Shown here piece after piece: positions 17,486 to 28,683 of a stretch of DNA of 64,000 nt. The notes under the pieces were generated by a model. It was not told where the DNA came from. It saw only the letters and a list, made by a program, of their open reading frames with translations, and searched no databases. Location of the stretch: the NCBI GenBank assembly GCA_947626165.1, contig CANQRG010000003.1, positions 72,375-136,374 on the forward strand, given 5' to 3'. The translations under genes were made by a program, and so were the position numbers. How positions within the stretch are numbered: the first letter of the stretch is position 1; the number at the start of each line of letters is the position of its first letter. Origin of the DNA: an uncultured Clostridia bacterium (GTDB lineage: Bacteria; Bacillota; Clostridia; Oscillospirales; Ruminococcaceae).

Positions 17486-18100
17486 TCAATCATCCGAATC
17501 ATTTAAAATCTCGTTTAACACAGCGTTTATATCATCATATGAATACCCGTACCTGACCAATGCGTTTTTAACTTTCTTTACTCCTTTTTCATCATCAAGG
17601 TAACGGTAATACTTTTTATTTATAAGCTCAAAAAGCCTGTCAAAAACCGTGTCCTCATACTCGCTCAGGGTTTCCTCAATAATATCTTTTGGTATGCCCT
17701 TGTTTCTCATTTCAGAAACAGCCCTGTAATAACCAAACTTCTTGACTTCGATATAATGTCTTGCCAAACGCTCGGCATATCTCCTGTCGTCGATAGTTCC
17801 AAGCTCGACCATTCGCTCCATAACCTTGTAGCATATATCCTCACCGTAGTTTTTCTCCAGCTTTTCAAAAAGCTCGGTATACGAATAATCTCTGTAATCA
17901 AGAAGATACAATGCACGTTCCTTTGCCTTTCTGAAATCATTGGAAAAAACAATTTCCTCAACAGCGCTTTGGGGTATCTCCATACCCTCTTTCAGGTGAT
18001 ACTCACATATGATATCATAATGCCAGAAGTATGTTTCATAATTGTCTAAATCAACTTGATAAGTTTTCCCCTTGTATTTTTCAAGGCTTGTTATCTTCAT
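17486..18100 (-). CDS. recX: Regulatory protein RecX
   Basis: Small helical-repeat protein that modulates RecA filament growth. 204 residues. Three-helix repeats typical of RecX are seen, for example ALYLLDYRDYSYTELFEKL, then DDRRYAERLARHYIEVKKFGYYRAVSEMRNKGI, and a third near the acidic C-terminus. It begins 23 nt after the recA stop, so it is co-transcribed with it. Similarity in this family is low but architecture and position agree. Confidence 0.92.
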   Translation of the reverse strand: MKITSLEKYKGKTYQVDLDNYETYFWHYDIICEYHLKEGMEIPQSAVEEIVFSNDFRKAKERALYLLDYRDYSYTELFEKLEKNYGEDICYKVMERMVELGTIDDRRYAERLARHYIEVKKFGYYRAVSEMRNKGIPKDIIEETLSEYEDTVFDRLFELINKKYYRYLDDEKGVKKVKNALVRYGYSYDDINAVLNEILNDSDD

Positions 18101-18123
18101 TGGTATGTACCTTTCACTAAAGC

Positions 18124-19314
18124 TTACTCAACGTCAACAGGCGCAAACTCCTCGAAATCATCGTCAGGATCAACAACAACACTGCTTTCATCTGATTTTG
18201 CCTTTTCAACAGCTTCAGCCGCTTTTTCAGCAGCCTCCTTTACCTTGGCAGACTTCTTGTTCTTTTTGGAAACCATTACGACAGCGTCTTCGTTCTCTTT
18301 GATTTTTGCTTCAATCTCGTTCATAATTTCAGGGTTTGAAAGCAAAAATTCCTTCGAATTATCTCTGCCCTGACCCAGCTTAACATCGTTATAGCTGAAC
18401 CATGCGCCGCCCTTCTTTACAATTCCCAACTCAACGGCAAGGTCTAAAATCTCGCCGACACGGGAAATTCCCTGACCGTACATAATATCAAACTCACACT
18501 CTTTAAACGGAGGTGCTACCTTGTTCTTAACGACTTTGCACTTTGTTCTATTTCCGATAACCTCCGCACCGTTTTTTATTTGCTCAGCGCGGCGAACCTC
18601 TATCCTTACAGACGAGTAGAATTTAAGCGCTCTACCTCCCGGAGTTGTTTCAGGGTTTCCGTATATAACGCCTATCTTCTCACGAACCTGATTGATGAAA
18701 ATTGCAACGCAATTTGATTTTGCAATTACAGACGTCAGCTTTCTCATAGCCTGAGACATCAAACGCGCTAACTGTCCGACATGGGTATCTCCCATCTCAC
18801 CGTCTATTTCAGCCTTTGTTACCATAGCCGCAACCGAGTCAAGAACTATACAGTCTATAGCCCCAGAACGCACCAAAGCCTCAGCGATCTCTAACGCCTG
18901 CTCGCCGCTGTCCGGCTGTGAAACAAGCATATTGTCAATGTCAACGCCCAGCTTTTCGGCATATATAGGGTCAAGAGCGTGTTCGACATCAATAAACGCA
19001 ACCTCTCCGCCCAGCTTTTGAGCCTCAGCGGCTATATGAAGCGCAACTGTCGTTTTTCCTGAGCTTTCAGGTCCGTATACCTCAACAATTCGTCCTCTCG
19101 GTACTCCGCCTATGCCAAGCGCCATATCAAGCGTCATAGAGCCTGTAGGAATAGCCTCAACATTCAGTGTTGAATGCTGACCCAGCTTCATAACAGCACC
19201 CGCACCGTACTGCTTTTCTATCTGCGCAATAGCAGTTTCAAGCGCCTTCTTTTTTTCTTCACTGTTTTTCGGAACTACCACGCTCTTTTTTACATCATTC
19301 TTTTTACCAGCCAT
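18124..19314 (-). CDS. recA: Recombinase RecA
   Basis: DNA-dependent ATPase that forms filaments on single-stranded DNA, promotes strand exchange and triggers LexA self-cleavage. 396 residues from the ATG at 19312-19314 (GGGAGG seven nt upstream; the longer frame begins inside that site). Walker A is GPESSGKT at 81-88. The core is followed by an Ala/Lys/Glu-rich and then Asp/Glu-rich tail ([15 protein letters not shown]). It lies only 45 nt after prmC, a spacer with no LexA-type GAAC-N4-GTTC palindrome, so SOS control here is not evident. recX follows. Confidence 0.98.
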   Translation of the reverse strand: MAGKKNDVKKSVVVPKNSEEKKKALETAIAQIEKQYGAGAVMKLGQHSTLNVEAIPTGSMTLDMALGIGGVPRGRIVEVYGPESSGKTTVALHIAAEAQKLGGEVAFIDVEHALDPIYAEKLGVDIDNMLVSQPDSGEQALEIAEALVRSGAIDCIVLDSVAAMVTKAEIDGEMGDTHVGQLARLMSQAMRKLTSVIAKSNCVAIFINQVREKIGVIYGNPETTPGGRALKFYSSVRIEVRRAEQIKNGAEVIGNRTKCKVVKNKVAPPFKECEFDIMYGQGISRVGEILDLAVELGIVKKGGAWFSYNDVKLGQGRDNSKEFLLSNPEIMNEIEAKIKENEDAVVMVSKKNKKSAKVKEAAEKAAEAVEKAKSDESSVVVDPDDDFEEFAPVDVE

Positions 19315-19359
19315 TATAATGCCTCCCAAAATATATTTGTTATACTTGATTTTATCAAC

Positions 19360-20217
19360 CTAACAGTCCGTTTGTTTGGACTTCTCTCCCAAAACTACTC
19401 TATCTGTTCCGCATAAATCCTTTATAATTTTAACATTCTCATATCCGGCGTCAGTTAAAATCTGCATTACCTCATTTCCCTGATTTATGCCTATTTCAAA
19501 TATCAGACGTCCTCCTGCGTTTAACTTACCGCTATAAAGCCTCGCTATATTGCGGTAAAAATCAAGCCCGTCCTCACCTCCGAAAAGAGCTTCTTTAGGC
19601 TCGAACTCAACCTCTCTTTGCAGATTTTCCATATCGCAGGAATTAAGATACGGTGGATTTGATACTATCAAATCAGCCTGCGGCAGGCGGTCAATGACAT
19701 CTCTGTCAAGAACACTGCCCTCAACAATCACCGCTTTCGAATTATTAAGCTCGACATTTTCTTTTAAATATCTAATTGCGTCCTTAGAATTTTCAACCAA
19801 AATTAGCTTATCGACATCTAAGTTTTTCTCAAGCGCCAAGCCAATACATCCGCTGCCTGAACACAAATCAAAAACAGTAATTTCCTGCCTATCCTTAAAC
19901 AGCTCAACAGCCGTATCGACTAGTGTTTCGGTATCCTGTCTAGGTATTAAAACGCCCTTTCCTACCCTTATCGGCAAAGAATAAAACTCCCACTCGCCTA
20001 AAATGTACTGAAGCGGTTCACCGCACAATCGCCGTTTTACAAGCGTTTCAAAACACCTTTTCTTTTCCTCAACAGCATGAGTTTTCATATCAAAGTACAC
20101 AGGTTCTTTTCCGAACGCTTTGCAAAAAAGCTCCTTTGTCTCAAAATAAGCGTTTTCTATTCCGGCTTTTGACAGTCTTGATTTTGCGCTATGAAAAAGC
20201 TCATTCAAAGTTACCAT
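19360..20217 (-). CDS. prmC: Peptide chain release factor glutamine N5-methyltransferase
   Basis: Methylates the GGQ glutamine of RF1/RF2 using SAM. 285 residues. The N-terminal helical domain contains YILGEWEFYSLPIRV. The Rossmann methyltransferase has a VFDLCSGSGCIGLAL motif I and the catalytic SNPPYLN (NPPY). The start ATGGTAA overlaps the yqhQ stop, so translation is coupled. In many Firmicutes prmC sits between yqhQ and prfA; here recA follows instead of prfA. Confidence 0.96.
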   Translation of the reverse strand: MVTLNELFHSAKSRLSKAGIENAYFETKELFCKAFGKEPVYFDMKTHAVEEKKRCFETLVKRRLCGEPLQYILGEWEFYSLPIRVGKGVLIPRQDTETLVDTAVELFKDRQEITVFDLCSGSGCIGLALEKNLDVDKLILVENSKDAIRYLKENVELNNSKAVIVEGSVLDRDVIDRLPQADLIVSNPPYLNSCDMENLQREVEFEPKEALFGGEDGLDFYRNIARLYSGKLNAGGRLIFEIGINQGNEVMQILTDAGYENVKIIKDLCGTDRVVLGEKSKQTDC

Positions 20218-21245
20218 CTGTCGTCTTCAGAATCCTTCGGTATACACGGCTTCAACGCGGCGATCGCTACCTCAATAACGTCGAGGTCAGGCTCTCGGGT
20301 AGTAAGCCTTTGAAGCCAAAGTCCGGGAGCTGATATAATTCTTGTGAATATATTGTTGTATTTTCCTGCGAGCCTGATTATCTCATAGCCTATACCAACT
20401 ATTACGGGCAGAAGCGGAAGCTTGCATAAGAGCCTTAAAAATATATTGCTCCAAGGAAGTCTGAACACTGAAAATACTATAATGCTTATAAACAGTACAA
20501 TGAATATAAAACTTGTACCGCATCTAGGGTGAAAGCGTGTATACTTCTTAACGCTTTCGGGAGTAAGCTCGTCTCCTGCCTCATAGCAGGCTATTGTTTT
20601 GTGTTCTGCACCGTGATATTCGTATGTTCGTCTTATATCTTTCATAAGACCAGTAAGCGCCATATAGCCTACAAAGACAAATATTTTTATAATACCCTCA
20701 ATCAGCGTCTTCACAAACGGATTCATAGGTATGAACTTACCGATTCCATTTACTATCAAAGAGGGTACCCACATAAATAAAAGCAGTGCAACTACAACTC
20801 CCAAGACAGTACCAATAGTTGTGACAATAGGAACAAGCTTGTCGCCTATTTTTTCTTCGAGCCATATTTCAAACTTCGACTCAGGCTCCTCGTCCTCAAA
20901 CTCCATAGCTCTGTCGGCAGACTTTGAAAGACATTTATACCCCTCTGTAAGACTGCTTACCATATTGAAAATTCCCCTGATAAAGGGAGTTTTTTTATAC
21001 CATGGCGCACTCTTTCCGTTATTAGCGTCCCATTCCTCGACTTCGATCTCACCCGTCGGCAGTCTTAAAGCCATTGCAGATTTGTCAATACCCCTCATCA
21101 TAATTCCCTCAATAAGGGCCTGACCGCCGATTTTAGATTTGAATTTTTCAGACTTTATCTTGTCCTGCTCAGATGGTGTATTCAAAGCCTTTTCCTGCTC
21201 GACATCACTTTGTATATTTTCAATATTGTTAGATAGATTTGTCAT
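20211..21245 (-). CDS. yqhQ: DUF1385 membrane protein, YqhQ family
   Basis: 344 residues, three to four membrane segments (about 145-170, 185-205, 250-270). The conserved family signatures GGQALIEGIMMRG near the N-terminus and YHGAEHKTIACYEAG, FHPRCGTSF in the middle are clear. The biochemical function is unknown; the histidine/glutamate-rich motifs suggest a metal-dependent membrane enzyme, which is only inference. Its start overlaps the histidine-kinase stop by 17 nt, and its stop overlaps prmC by 7 nt. Confidence 0.9.
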   Translation of the reverse strand: MTNLSNNIENIQSDVEQEKALNTPSEQDKIKSEKFKSKIGGQALIEGIMMRGIDKSAMALRLPTGEIEVEEWDANNGKSAPWYKKTPFIRGIFNMVSSLTEGYKCLSKSADRAMEFEDEEPESKFEIWLEEKIGDKLVPIVTTIGTVLGVVVALLLFMWVPSLIVNGIGKFIPMNPFVKTLIEGIIKIFVFVGYMALTGLMKDIRRTYEYHGAEHKTIACYEAGDELTPESVKKYTRFHPRCGTSFIFIVLFISIIVFSVFRLPWSNIFLRLLCKLPLLPVIVGIGYEIIRLAGKYNNIFTRIISAPGLWLQRLTTREPDLDVIEVAIAALKPCIPKDSEDDRW

Positions 21246-22734
21246 TTTGTATTTCGTTCCTTTCGTCTTCTGATGAAACTATGTTTACGTTTACGCTTGA
21301 ATCCTTCGCTTCCTTTGTAGATGCCTGTGCAGCAACAGGAAGTATGATTACAACTGTCGTTCCCACTCCCTCTTCACTGTTTATATCAAGCGTCCCTCCG
21401 TGAAGCGATATGATCTCATTTGCAACAGCAAGTCCGATACCAGAACCTCGTCTTGTATGATTTGATTTAAAGAATTTAGTCTTGACCTTTGGCAGATCTT
21501 CTTTGCTTATACCTATTCCGGTATCTGAAACTGAAATAACAACTCCGCGCTTATCTTCATATGCCTCGACAGATACGGTATCTCCTGAGTCCGAATACTT
21601 TATAGCGTTGTCTACAATATTTATAAATACCTGTCTAAGTCTGTTTTTGTCTCCGTAAATAAACGGCAGCATCTCTGGCTCGTAGTAATTTAAAGTTATA
21701 TTAAGAGTCCTTGCCCTTTCTTTATACATCAAAACTGTTTCGCCCAGTTCCGCCAAAATATCTATTATATCCTTACTAAGCTGAAGTCTGCCGTCCTGAA
21801 TTCTTGAAAAGTCAAGAAGCTCCTCAACCATCTGGGAAAGCCTTTCAGTCTCGCTTGTTATAACGCGCATACCCTTTATAAAGGTTTCCCGGTCGTCTAT
21901 GGTTTCCATAGTTTCGCTCCAGCCTTTTATCGCAGTAAGAGGAGTTCTAAGCTCGTGAGAAACCTGAGAAATAAACTCATTTTTTATCTTCTCGGAATTG
22001 GAAAGCTCGTCAGCCATATAGTTTACGCTTTTGCATAGCTCACCAAGCTCATTATCGCCTTTAAACTTTATTCTCTTTGAAAAATCCCCAGTTGCAAACT
22101 GCTTTGCAGTCTCGGTAATTTCGTTTATCGGGTTCACAATGCTCCGTACAAACGAAATTCCCGAAAGAAAGATAAGCATTACAATTCCTATTATTACAAC
22201 AGTTATGACCGCAAAGATAAAATACATCTGAAAGTTGGCATTGCTGAGGGAAGTTACCATTCTTAAAGCAGAATATTCACTACCTGTTTTCCCTATCATC
22301 ACAGTGTATGACATTACCTTTTCACCTGTGGTTTCCAGCTTAAAGGTTTTGTAAAGTGAGTCTGCATTAGTGCGTTTAGCTTCCTCATAATCAGAAAGGT
22401 TTTCGTCAGCGTCAGGAGAAAAACCCGAAGAGCTTACCACGACTTTTCCTGAATTGTTTACTGCCATAAGCTCGATTCTATCCTTGTCGTCAAAGGTTTC
22501 AACAAGATTCCTGACCTCTGAGTTATAGTTGATCTCACTGTTTTCCGAATACCTTGTAACCGCTGAGGTGACAATATTCATTTTGCTTGCCAGATACTGC
22601 TTGATTGACGAGTGATAATAGTTTCTAACGATAAGAAGCGCCGCGATTTCAACAAGCAAAAGTATAATAACCATTACGCCGAAGCTGTTAATGAGCCAGC
22701 GTTGCGTTATACCTTTTTTGAACTTTATCTTCAA
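21229..22734 (-). CDS. Sensor histidine kinase (HAMP, HisKA, HATPase)
   Basis: 501 residues. Membrane segments about 15-37 and 170-192 flank an extracellular sensor region (38-168). HAMP (about 193-245) is followed by a HisKA H-box (ISQVSHELRTPLTAI, H260), N-box (INIVDNAIKYS), and the G-boxes DTGIGIS and GSGIGLAV. The order resembles WalK/PhoR kinases but no PAS domain is obvious. Start: TTG (22732-22734), nine nt after AAAGGAG. It pairs with the response regulator 42 nt upstream. Stimulus unknown; the lipoprotein gene before the regulator may belong to the same pathway. Confidence 0.93.
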   Translation of the reverse strand: MKIKFKKGITQRWLINSFGVMVIILLLVEIAALLIVRNYYHSSIKQYLASKMNIVTSAVTRYSENSEINYNSEVRNLVETFDDKDRIELMAVNNSGKVVVSSSGFSPDADENLSDYEEAKRTNADSLYKTFKLETTGEKVMSYTVMIGKTGSEYSALRMVTSLSNANFQMYFIFAVITVVIIGIVMLIFLSGISFVRSIVNPINEITETAKQFATGDFSKRIKFKGDNELGELCKSVNYMADELSNSEKIKNEFISQVSHELRTPLTAIKGWSETMETIDDRETFIKGMRVITSETERLSQMVEELLDFSRIQDGRLQLSKDIIDILAELGETVLMYKERARTLNITLNYYEPEMLPFIYGDKNRLRQVFINIVDNAIKYSDSGDTVSVEAYEDKRGVVISVSDTGIGISKEDLPKVKTKFFKSNHTRRGSGIGLAVANEIISLHGGTLDINSEEGVGTTVVIILPVAAQASTKEAKDSSVNVNIVSSEDERNEIQNDKSI

Positions 22735-22776
22735 CTATTATCGCTCCTTTCCAAGAAAAATCAAATTACCAAGAAA

Positions 22777-23475
22777 TTAATTTGAAACCCACTTATACCC
22801 GAAGCCCCATATCGTCTGAATATATTTTGGGTTAGACGGTTCCTCCTCAATTTTCATTCTGATCCTTCTGATATTTACATCTACGATTTTATCGTCGCCA
22901 AAATAGCTGTCGCCCCAAATGTGATTGAGAATACTGGTTCTGTCAAGAGCAGTATTCTGATTATTGAAGAAATACTCCATTATCTGATATTCAACCTGCG
23001 TCAAATCAATCGGCTGACCGTTTTTATAAACTGTCCTGCTTTTCGGATTTATAGTGAACGGTCCAGACTTTATAGTAGGCGAGCTATCTGTTTTGATATT
23101 GCTGTTGTCAACCCTTCGGCAAACAGCGTCTACCCTCGCTATAAGCTCTGATATTGAAAACGGCTTTGTTATGTAATCATCTGCTCCCATCATAAGAGAC
23201 GATACCTTGTCCATCTCCTGGCTTTTAGCTGAAAGCATAATTATACCCATTACGCTTGACTTCGCCCTCAGCTTTTTACAAACCTCAAAACCGTCTATTC
23301 CAGGCATCATAATGTCTAAAAGCGCAACGTCAAAGAATCCTCCGTTTTCGTCAAAGGCTTTCAAAGCCTCTTCTCCGCTTGCCACATCAACAACTTCGTA
23401 TCCTACCCTTACTAAGTTTAAAACTATGACCTCTCGAATAGAATCCTCATCCTCACAAACTAATATCTTTCTCAT
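22777..23475 (-). CDS. OmpR/PhoB-family response regulator
   Basis: 232 residues from the ATG at 23473-23475 (GAAAGGA upstream). The receiver domain has acidic pocket residues E8-D9, phospho-acceptor D54 (ALLDIMMPG), and KPFS near residue 105. The C-terminal winged helix (SRTVYKNGQPIDLTQVEYQI to TIWGFGYKWVSN) is of OmpR type. Likely activated by the adjacent kinase. No clear DR operator was identified nearby, so its targets are unknown. Confidence 0.95.
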   Translation of the reverse strand: MRKILVCEDEDSIREVIVLNLVRVGYEVVDVASGEEALKAFDENGGFFDVALLDIMMPGIDGFEVCKKLRAKSSVMGIIMLSAKSQEMDKVSSLMMGADDYITKPFSISELIARVDAVCRRVDNSNIKTDSSPTIKSGPFTINPKSRTVYKNGQPIDLTQVEYQIMEYFFNNQNTALDRTSILNHIWGDSYFGDDKIVDVNIRRIRMKIEEEPSNPKYIQTIWGFGYKWVSN

Positions 23476-23545
23476 ATTGATCCTTTCCATTTCTGACTGC
23501 TGAATTTTATGCAGCCGCTTAAATTATAAATTAAACCTTTTAACA

Positions 23546-24874
23546 TCAATCTGTCAGATACAGATTGCTTTTTATCGTATCAAAATTAACTCCTAACTCA
23601 TCGTTTGTATTGCTTATTTTGGCAATATATGCAATCTGGTTACTGGAACTAACAGTTCTGTAACCCTGTTCATTATATTTACCTATATCGTCAACGTCAA
23701 TAACATTGAGCCTTAACAATTCTTCATTGCTTTCCGCAAGACTTTTATTAAACTTGTAAAACACCGTTTCTTCTGTCTCTTTATCAATTTTAACTGTGAC
23801 CTTGTCTTGCCAGTTATCTGGAAACATAAAAGCGTATCCGTCGGATATTTTATAGTAACCTGTATATTTTTTCTCCAGCGAGTAGCTGTCATTATATACC
23901 TTCCATATAGTGAAATATTGCTTGTCCTCATTTGATTTGTCGTATTTCTCATATCCTGCCGCCGTTACTGTTTCAGGTATTTCTATTACAGAATCGTTGT
24001 CAATATCCATACTTAAATACTGTGACGGCCTTGCGGTTTTCAGCATAAGTTTTTTTGAAAATGTAGCCATCGGATTTTGAAGCTTTTTATAGCTGTAAGA
24101 AATAACCTCTGTCTGGATAACTCCTGTAGACCTCGTTGAATCAACAAACAATGCCGAACTTCCATCGGCGGTCTTTCCGATAGCCGATGAAACATATGCG
24201 CTTGTACCGCTTGCCATAGAAACACTGTCAACGGCTACGATCTTACCGCTGACCGAACGCAGCAGCGACGCTGTTGACTTTCCTGTTTCATCATCAGTTG
24301 ATATTGTAATTATGTCGTTATGTCCCTCGCCGTTTAAATCTATAATATGCATTATCGAATACTTATCTGTGTATATACTGCTCATTTGCCCTTCGCTGTA
24401 GCTGTATATCTGAAACTGCTTGTCCTCAAGATTCAATGTAGAGTACCCGATTATGATGCTTGGCTTATCATCATAGCCAAGATTCTTTATACCTATCTGG
24501 TCGACAACAGGACCGGCTCCGGGAAATTCAAACACTGCCTGCCATTCGCCTTTTGAATTCTGATCCAATATCTCTACCATAACCGTACCCGTATCATTTT
24601 CAGGGTCATTGTACTGATAAAACACTATTGCCTCATCAGTAGGCTCATTATCTATATTTTCCACAACAAACGCAGAACGGTTCTCCCCACTTTTAGGATA
24701 CTTAAGAGAAATATCGCTGCCGACGCTTCTTATAAGAGCTTCGTGTATCTCAGACTGCTCCTCGGTAAGCTTTGGCGCAGTAAGCAGACCGTCGATTCCG
24801 CCTTGACCTATTGAACAGCCGGACAAACTGAAAATCATAAGAAAAGAAATTATCAAAGCCGAAAATCTTTTCAT
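23546..24874 (-). CDS. Lipoprotein with VCBS/FG-GAP-like repeats
   Basis: 442 residues. The signal ends in LSGC (C20). The mature part contains repeated Asp-rich DLNGEGHND, DIDNDSVIE and ENIDNEPTDE loops that look like degenerate FG-GAP/VCBS beta-propeller or calcium-binding loops. Function unknown. It precedes the two-component pair by 70 nt in the same direction, and a link to signal sensing or wall binding is possible but inferred. Good ribosome site (AAAGGGGAG). A weak promoter, TTTAAA-17-TATAAT with an extended -10 (24921-24949), lies upstream. Confidence 0.75.
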   Translation of the reverse strand: MKRFSALIISFLMIFSLSGCSIGQGGIDGLLTAPKLTEEQSEIHEALIRSVGSDISLKYPKSGENRSAFVVENIDNEPTDEAIVFYQYNDPENDTGTVMVEILDQNSKGEWQAVFEFPGAGPVVDQIGIKNLGYDDKPSIIIGYSTLNLEDKQFQIYSYSEGQMSSIYTDKYSIMHIIDLNGEGHNDIITISTDDETGKSTASLLRSVSGKIVAVDSVSMASGTSAYVSSAIGKTADGSSALFVDSTRSTGVIQTEVISYSYKKLQNPMATFSKKLMLKTARPSQYLSMDIDNDSVIEIPETVTAAGYEKYDKSNEDKQYFTIWKVYNDSYSLEKKYTGYYKISDGYAFMFPDNWQDKVTVKIDKETEETVFYKFNKSLAESNEELLRLNVIDVDDIGKYNEQGYRTVSSSNQIAYIAKISNTNDELGVNFDTIKSNLYLTD

Positions 24875-24920
24875 ACAGTCATCTCCCCTTTGCCAAAAGT
24901 GTTTTTATATAATTAAATTT

Positions 24921-24949
24921 ATTATAACATATTTTAATTTGTTTTTAAA
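24921..24949 (-). promoter_or_regulatory. Probable promoter of lipoprotein-RR-HK-recA run
   Basis: TTTAAA (24944-24949), 17 nt, TATAAT (24921-24926) preceded by TG, so an extended -10. The -35 is poor. Confidence 0.45.
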
Positions 24950-25027
24950 GGACTTTTATAAATATTTTTTGTTATTGTACTGATGCACCTAAGAATACTT
25001 AATTAAAATTTTTATAATGGTCATTAA

Positions 25028-25062
25028 AATAACAAAAGAACAGCCCTTAAAAGAGCTGTTCT
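25028..25062 (-). terminator. Terminator of rpoBC
   Basis: AGAACAGC and GCTGTTCT arms around a 10-nt loop followed by TTTTGTT on the minus strand, just after the rpoC stop. Confidence 0.85.
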
Positions 25063-25073
25063 GAAAATAATTA

Positions 25074-28000
25074 TTAAACTATTGTTGCAGACTGTTCAGT
25101 TGTAGCTGTGCTAGCGATCTGAACATTATTATAAATGTCCATACCCGTTCCTGCCGGAATGAGCTTACCGATAATGACATTTTCCTTAAGACCGATGAGG
25201 TGATCGCTCTTTCCACGAATAGCAGCGTCGGTAAGCGCTCTTGTAGTTTCCTGGAATGAAGCGGCAGACAAGAAGCTGTTTGAATTTGACGAAGCCTTTG
25301 TAATACCCTGCAAAACCGGAATGGTGGTTATAAGTTTTGCATTAATATCTCCAGCGTCAATTTCGCTTTGAATTTCCTTATTGATTGCCGCAATTTCACT
25401 TGCGTCAACCAAAGCGCCAGGAAGAAGATAACTGCTTCCCGGATCGTCTACCTTGACCTTTCTCATCATCTGACGAACAATAACCTCAATGTGCTTATCG
25501 TTGATATCAACACCCTGCAAGCGGTAAACCTTTTGAACCTCGGTAATGATATAGTTCTGAACCGCTTCAACACCGTTGACAGTGAGAATATCATTTGGAT
25601 TTATCGAACCTTCAGTCAGCGGTTCTCCTGCCTTAACTGTATCGCCCTCGTGAACTTTTATCTTATAGCCGTAAGGAATTGTATAGCTTTCTTGCTTAGG
25701 ATCATTGATATCCTCATTTGTAACGATAATTTGCTTTGTATTTTTAACTTCCTCAATACGAACCGTTCCGTCAACACCTGCGATAATAGCCGCTCCCTTT
25801 GGCTTTCTTGACTCAAACAGCTCCTCAACTCTAGGAAGACCCTGCGTAATATCCTCAGCCGAAGCGATACCTCCTGTATGGAAGGTTCTCATTGTAAGCT
25901 GAGTACCCGGCTCACCGATTGACTGTGCAGAGATAATTCCGACAGCCTCTCCGACAGAAGCAAGGTTTCCGTTAGCAAGGTTAGAGCCGTAGCATTTAGC
26001 GCAAACGCCGTGTTCTGATTCGCAGTGAAGTACCGAACGAATTTGTATCTTCTCGATTTTGTTATCCTTCATATAATCGGCAACTCTTACAGCGTCGCTT
26101 TCATTCATAAGTTTATTGTTAGAAATGATGACCTCGCCTGTTTTCTTATCGATCAGATCTTCAACAAGAAAACGTCCTACAAGTCTTTCATGCAGAGGTT
26201 CAATGATCTCGTTTCCGTTTCTTATTTCAAATACCTCTATACCGTGAGTAGTACCGCAATCCTCCTCATGAATAATAACATCCTGCGAAACGTCGACAAG
26301 CCTTCTTGTAAGATAACCCGAGTCAGCCGTTCTTAGGGCAGTATCGGCAAGTCCCTTTCTAGCACCACGAGAGGAGATGAAGTATTCAAGAATATTAAGT
26401 CCCTCACGGTAATTCGCACGAATAGGCATCTCGATAGTCGAACCCGACGTGTTGGCGATAAGACCTCTCATACCTGCAAGCTGTCTTATCTGGTTTATAC
26501 TACCACGCGCTCCCGAATCAGCCATCATATTGATTGGGTTATAAGGGTCTAAGCCGTTTTTAAGAGCGTCTGTGACCTCGTCAGTTGCGTTATTCCAAAT
26601 CTCAATAAACTTCTTAGACTTTTCTTCTCTTGAGATATAACCTCTCTTATACTGAATATCAACTCTATTGACAAGCTCATCGGCTTTTTCGATAATATCC
26701 TTTTTAGCCTCAGGAATTTCAGCGTCGCAGACAGCAACGGTAATTGCCGCTTTTGTTGAATACTTATATCCTGTAGCCTTGATTTTATCCAAAACCTCGC
26801 TGGTCGTTGTCGTGCCGTGAATTTTTATACATCTTTCAATAATATCAGAAAGCTGTTTTTTCTTAACAAGGAATGAAACCTCTAAGTCAAACTGATTATC
26901 AGAGTTTGTTCTGTCAACATACCCTAAATCCTGCGGAATGTTTTCATTGAAGATAAGTCTACCTACAGTAGCGTCGATAATTCTTGAAACCTGATTGTCA
27001 CCCATCTGCCTTGTGACCTTTACCTTGATAGCAGCGTGCAGCGAAACAACTCCGGCATCATAAGCCATAAGCGCTTCTTCAACGTCTCTGAATACCTTGC
27101 CTTCTCCTTTTTCACCCTTTTTCAAAAGAGTAAGATAATAAGAACCAAGCAGCATATCCTGTGTTGGAATAGCAACAGGACGTCCGTCTGAGGGCTTTAA
27201 CAAGTTGTTTGCGGCAAGCATCAGAAAACGTGCTTCTGTCTGAGCCTCTGCCGACAAAGGAACGTGAACAGCCATCTGGTCGCCGTCGAAGTCAGCGTTA
27301 TACGCCGTACATACAAGCGGGTGAAGCTTTAACGCTCTGCCCTCTACTAAAACAGGTTCGAATGCCTGAATACCAAGTCTGTGAAGCGTAGGCGCACGGT
27401 TTAAAAGTACAGGATGTCCTTTAATGACCTCTTCAAGCGCGTCCCAAACCTCAGGTCTTGCCTTATCAACCATTTTCTTAGCTGATTTAATGTTGATAGA
27501 CGGGTTTGTATCAACAAGTTTTTTCATAACAAACGGCTTAAAAAGCTCCAAAGCCATTTCCTTAGGAAGTCCGCACTGATACATTTTCAGCTCAGGTCCT
27601 ACAACGATAACCGAACGTCCCGAATAGTCAACACGCTTACCGAGCAGGTTTTGACGGAAACGTCCCTGCTTACCCTTAAGCATATCCGAAAGGGACTTGA
27701 ACGCCCTGTTGTTCGGTCCGGTAACAGGTCTGCCGTGTCTGCCGTTGTCGATCAATGCGTCAACAGCCTCCTGAAGCATTCTCTTTTCATTTCTTATAAT
27801 AATGTCTGGAGCCTGAAGCTCTAACATTCTCTGCAAACGATTGTTTCGATTTATGACCCTTCTGTATAAATCGTTCAAATCGGAGGTTGCGTATCTTCCT
27901 CCGTCGAGCATAACCATAGGTCTGAGCTCCGGCGGAATTACAGGTACTACGTCTAAGATCATCCACTCAGGACGATTGCCTGAGGTTCTGAAAGCCTCTA

Positions 28001-28637
28001 CGATCTCAAGCCTCTTTAACAGCTTGATTCTCTTCTGCCCTGCCGCAAGTCCGTCAAGCTCTGATTTAAGCTCGTTTGAAAGCTGATCCAAATCTATCTG
28101 GCACAAAAGCTCCTTTATAGCCTCAGCGCCCATTCCTGCTTTAAATTTGTCCTCATACTTCTCTCTCATTTCCATATAGTCCTTTTCAGAGAGAAGCTGA
28201 CATCTTTCAAGATCAGTATCGCCAGGATCAGTTACTATATATTTTGTAAAATACAAAACTTCTTCCAAACGCTTTTGAGAAATCTCAAGCATCTGACCGA
28301 TTCGTGACGGCGTACCTTTAAAATACCATATGTGAGACACCGGAGCAGCAAGCTCAATGTGACCCATTCTTTCACGTCTTACCTTAGCGCGTGTGACCTC
28401 AACGCCGCAGCGCTCGCACACCTTGCCTTTAAAACGAATCTTTTTATATTTTCCGCAGTGACATTCCCAGTCCTTTGAAGGACCAAAGATTTTTTCACAG
28501 AAAAGTCCGTCTTTCTCAGGCTTCTGAGTTCTGTAATTTATCGTTTCAGGTCTTGTAACAACACCATATGACCATTCTCTGATTTTCTCAGGTGACGCAA
28601 GACCGATTTTTATTGAATCAAAAGTATTAAATTCCAA
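25074..28637 (-). CDS. rpoC: RNA polymerase subunit beta'
   Basis: 1187 residues. The N-terminal zinc ribbon CHCG...CERCG is present, as are the catalytic loop NADFDGDQM with three Mg-binding aspartates, the bridge-helix and trigger-loop region ([24 protein letters not shown]), and a second zinc site ([11 protein letters not shown]). Start: TTG (28635-28637), seven nt after GAAGGG, giving [17 protein letters not shown], the usual Firmicute start. It follows rpoB by 46 nt; together they form the catalytic core. Confidence 0.99.
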   Translation of the reverse strand: MEFNTFDSIKIGLASPEKIREWSYGVVTRPETINYRTQKPEKDGLFCEKIFGPSKDWECHCGKYKKIRFKGKVCERCGVEVTRAKVRRERMGHIELAAPVSHIWYFKGTPSRIGQMLEISQKRLEEVLYFTKYIVTDPGDTDLERCQLLSEKDYMEMREKYEDKFKAGMGAEAIKELLCQIDLDQLSNELKSELDGLAAGQKRIKLLKRLEIVEAFRTSGNRPEWMILDVVPVIPPELRPMVMLDGGRYATSDLNDLYRRVINRNNRLQRMLELQAPDIIIRNEKRMLQEAVDALIDNGRHGRPVTGPNNRAFKSLSDMLKGKQGRFRQNLLGKRVDYSGRSVIVVGPELKMYQCGLPKEMALELFKPFVMKKLVDTNPSINIKSAKKMVDKARPEVWDALEEVIKGHPVLLNRAPTLHRLGIQAFEPVLVEGRALKLHPLVCTAYNADFDGDQMAVHVPLSAEAQTEARFLMLAANNLLKPSDGRPVAIPTQDMLLGSYYLTLLKKGEKGEGKVFRDVEEALMAYDAGVVSLHAAIKVKVTRQMGDNQVSRIIDATVGRLIFNENIPQDLGYVDRTNSDNQFDLEVSFLVKKKQLSDIIERCIKIHGTTTTSEVLDKIKATGYKYSTKAAITVAVCDAEIPEAKKDIIEKADELVNRVDIQYKRGYISREEKSKKFIEIWNNATDEVTDALKNGLDPYNPINMMADSGARGSINQIRQLAGMRGLIANTSGSTIEMPIRANYREGLNILEYFISSRGARKGLADTALRTADSGYLTRRLVDVSQDVIIHEEDCGTTHGIEVFEIRNGNEIIEPLHERLVGRFLVEDLIDKKTGEVIISNNKLMNESDAVRVADYMKDNKIEKIQIRSVLHCESEHGVCAKCYGSNLANGNLASVGEAVGIISAQSIGEPGTQLTMRTFHTGGIASAEDITQGLPRVEELFESRKPKGAAIIAGVDGTVRIEEVKNTKQIIVTNEDINDPKQESYTIPYGYKIKVHEGDTVKAGEPLTEGSINPNDILTVNGVEAVQNYIITEVQKVYRLQGVDINDKHIEVIVRQMMRKVKVDDPGSSYLLPGALVDASEIAAINKEIQSEIDAGDINAKLITTIPVLQGITKASSNSNSFLSAASFQETTRALTDAAIRGKSDHLIGLKENVIIGKLIPAGTGMDIYNNVQIASTATTEQSATIV

Positions 28638-28683
28638 TATTCGACCCTTCTTCCTTTAGTTTAAGCATTTTGGAAATATACGT

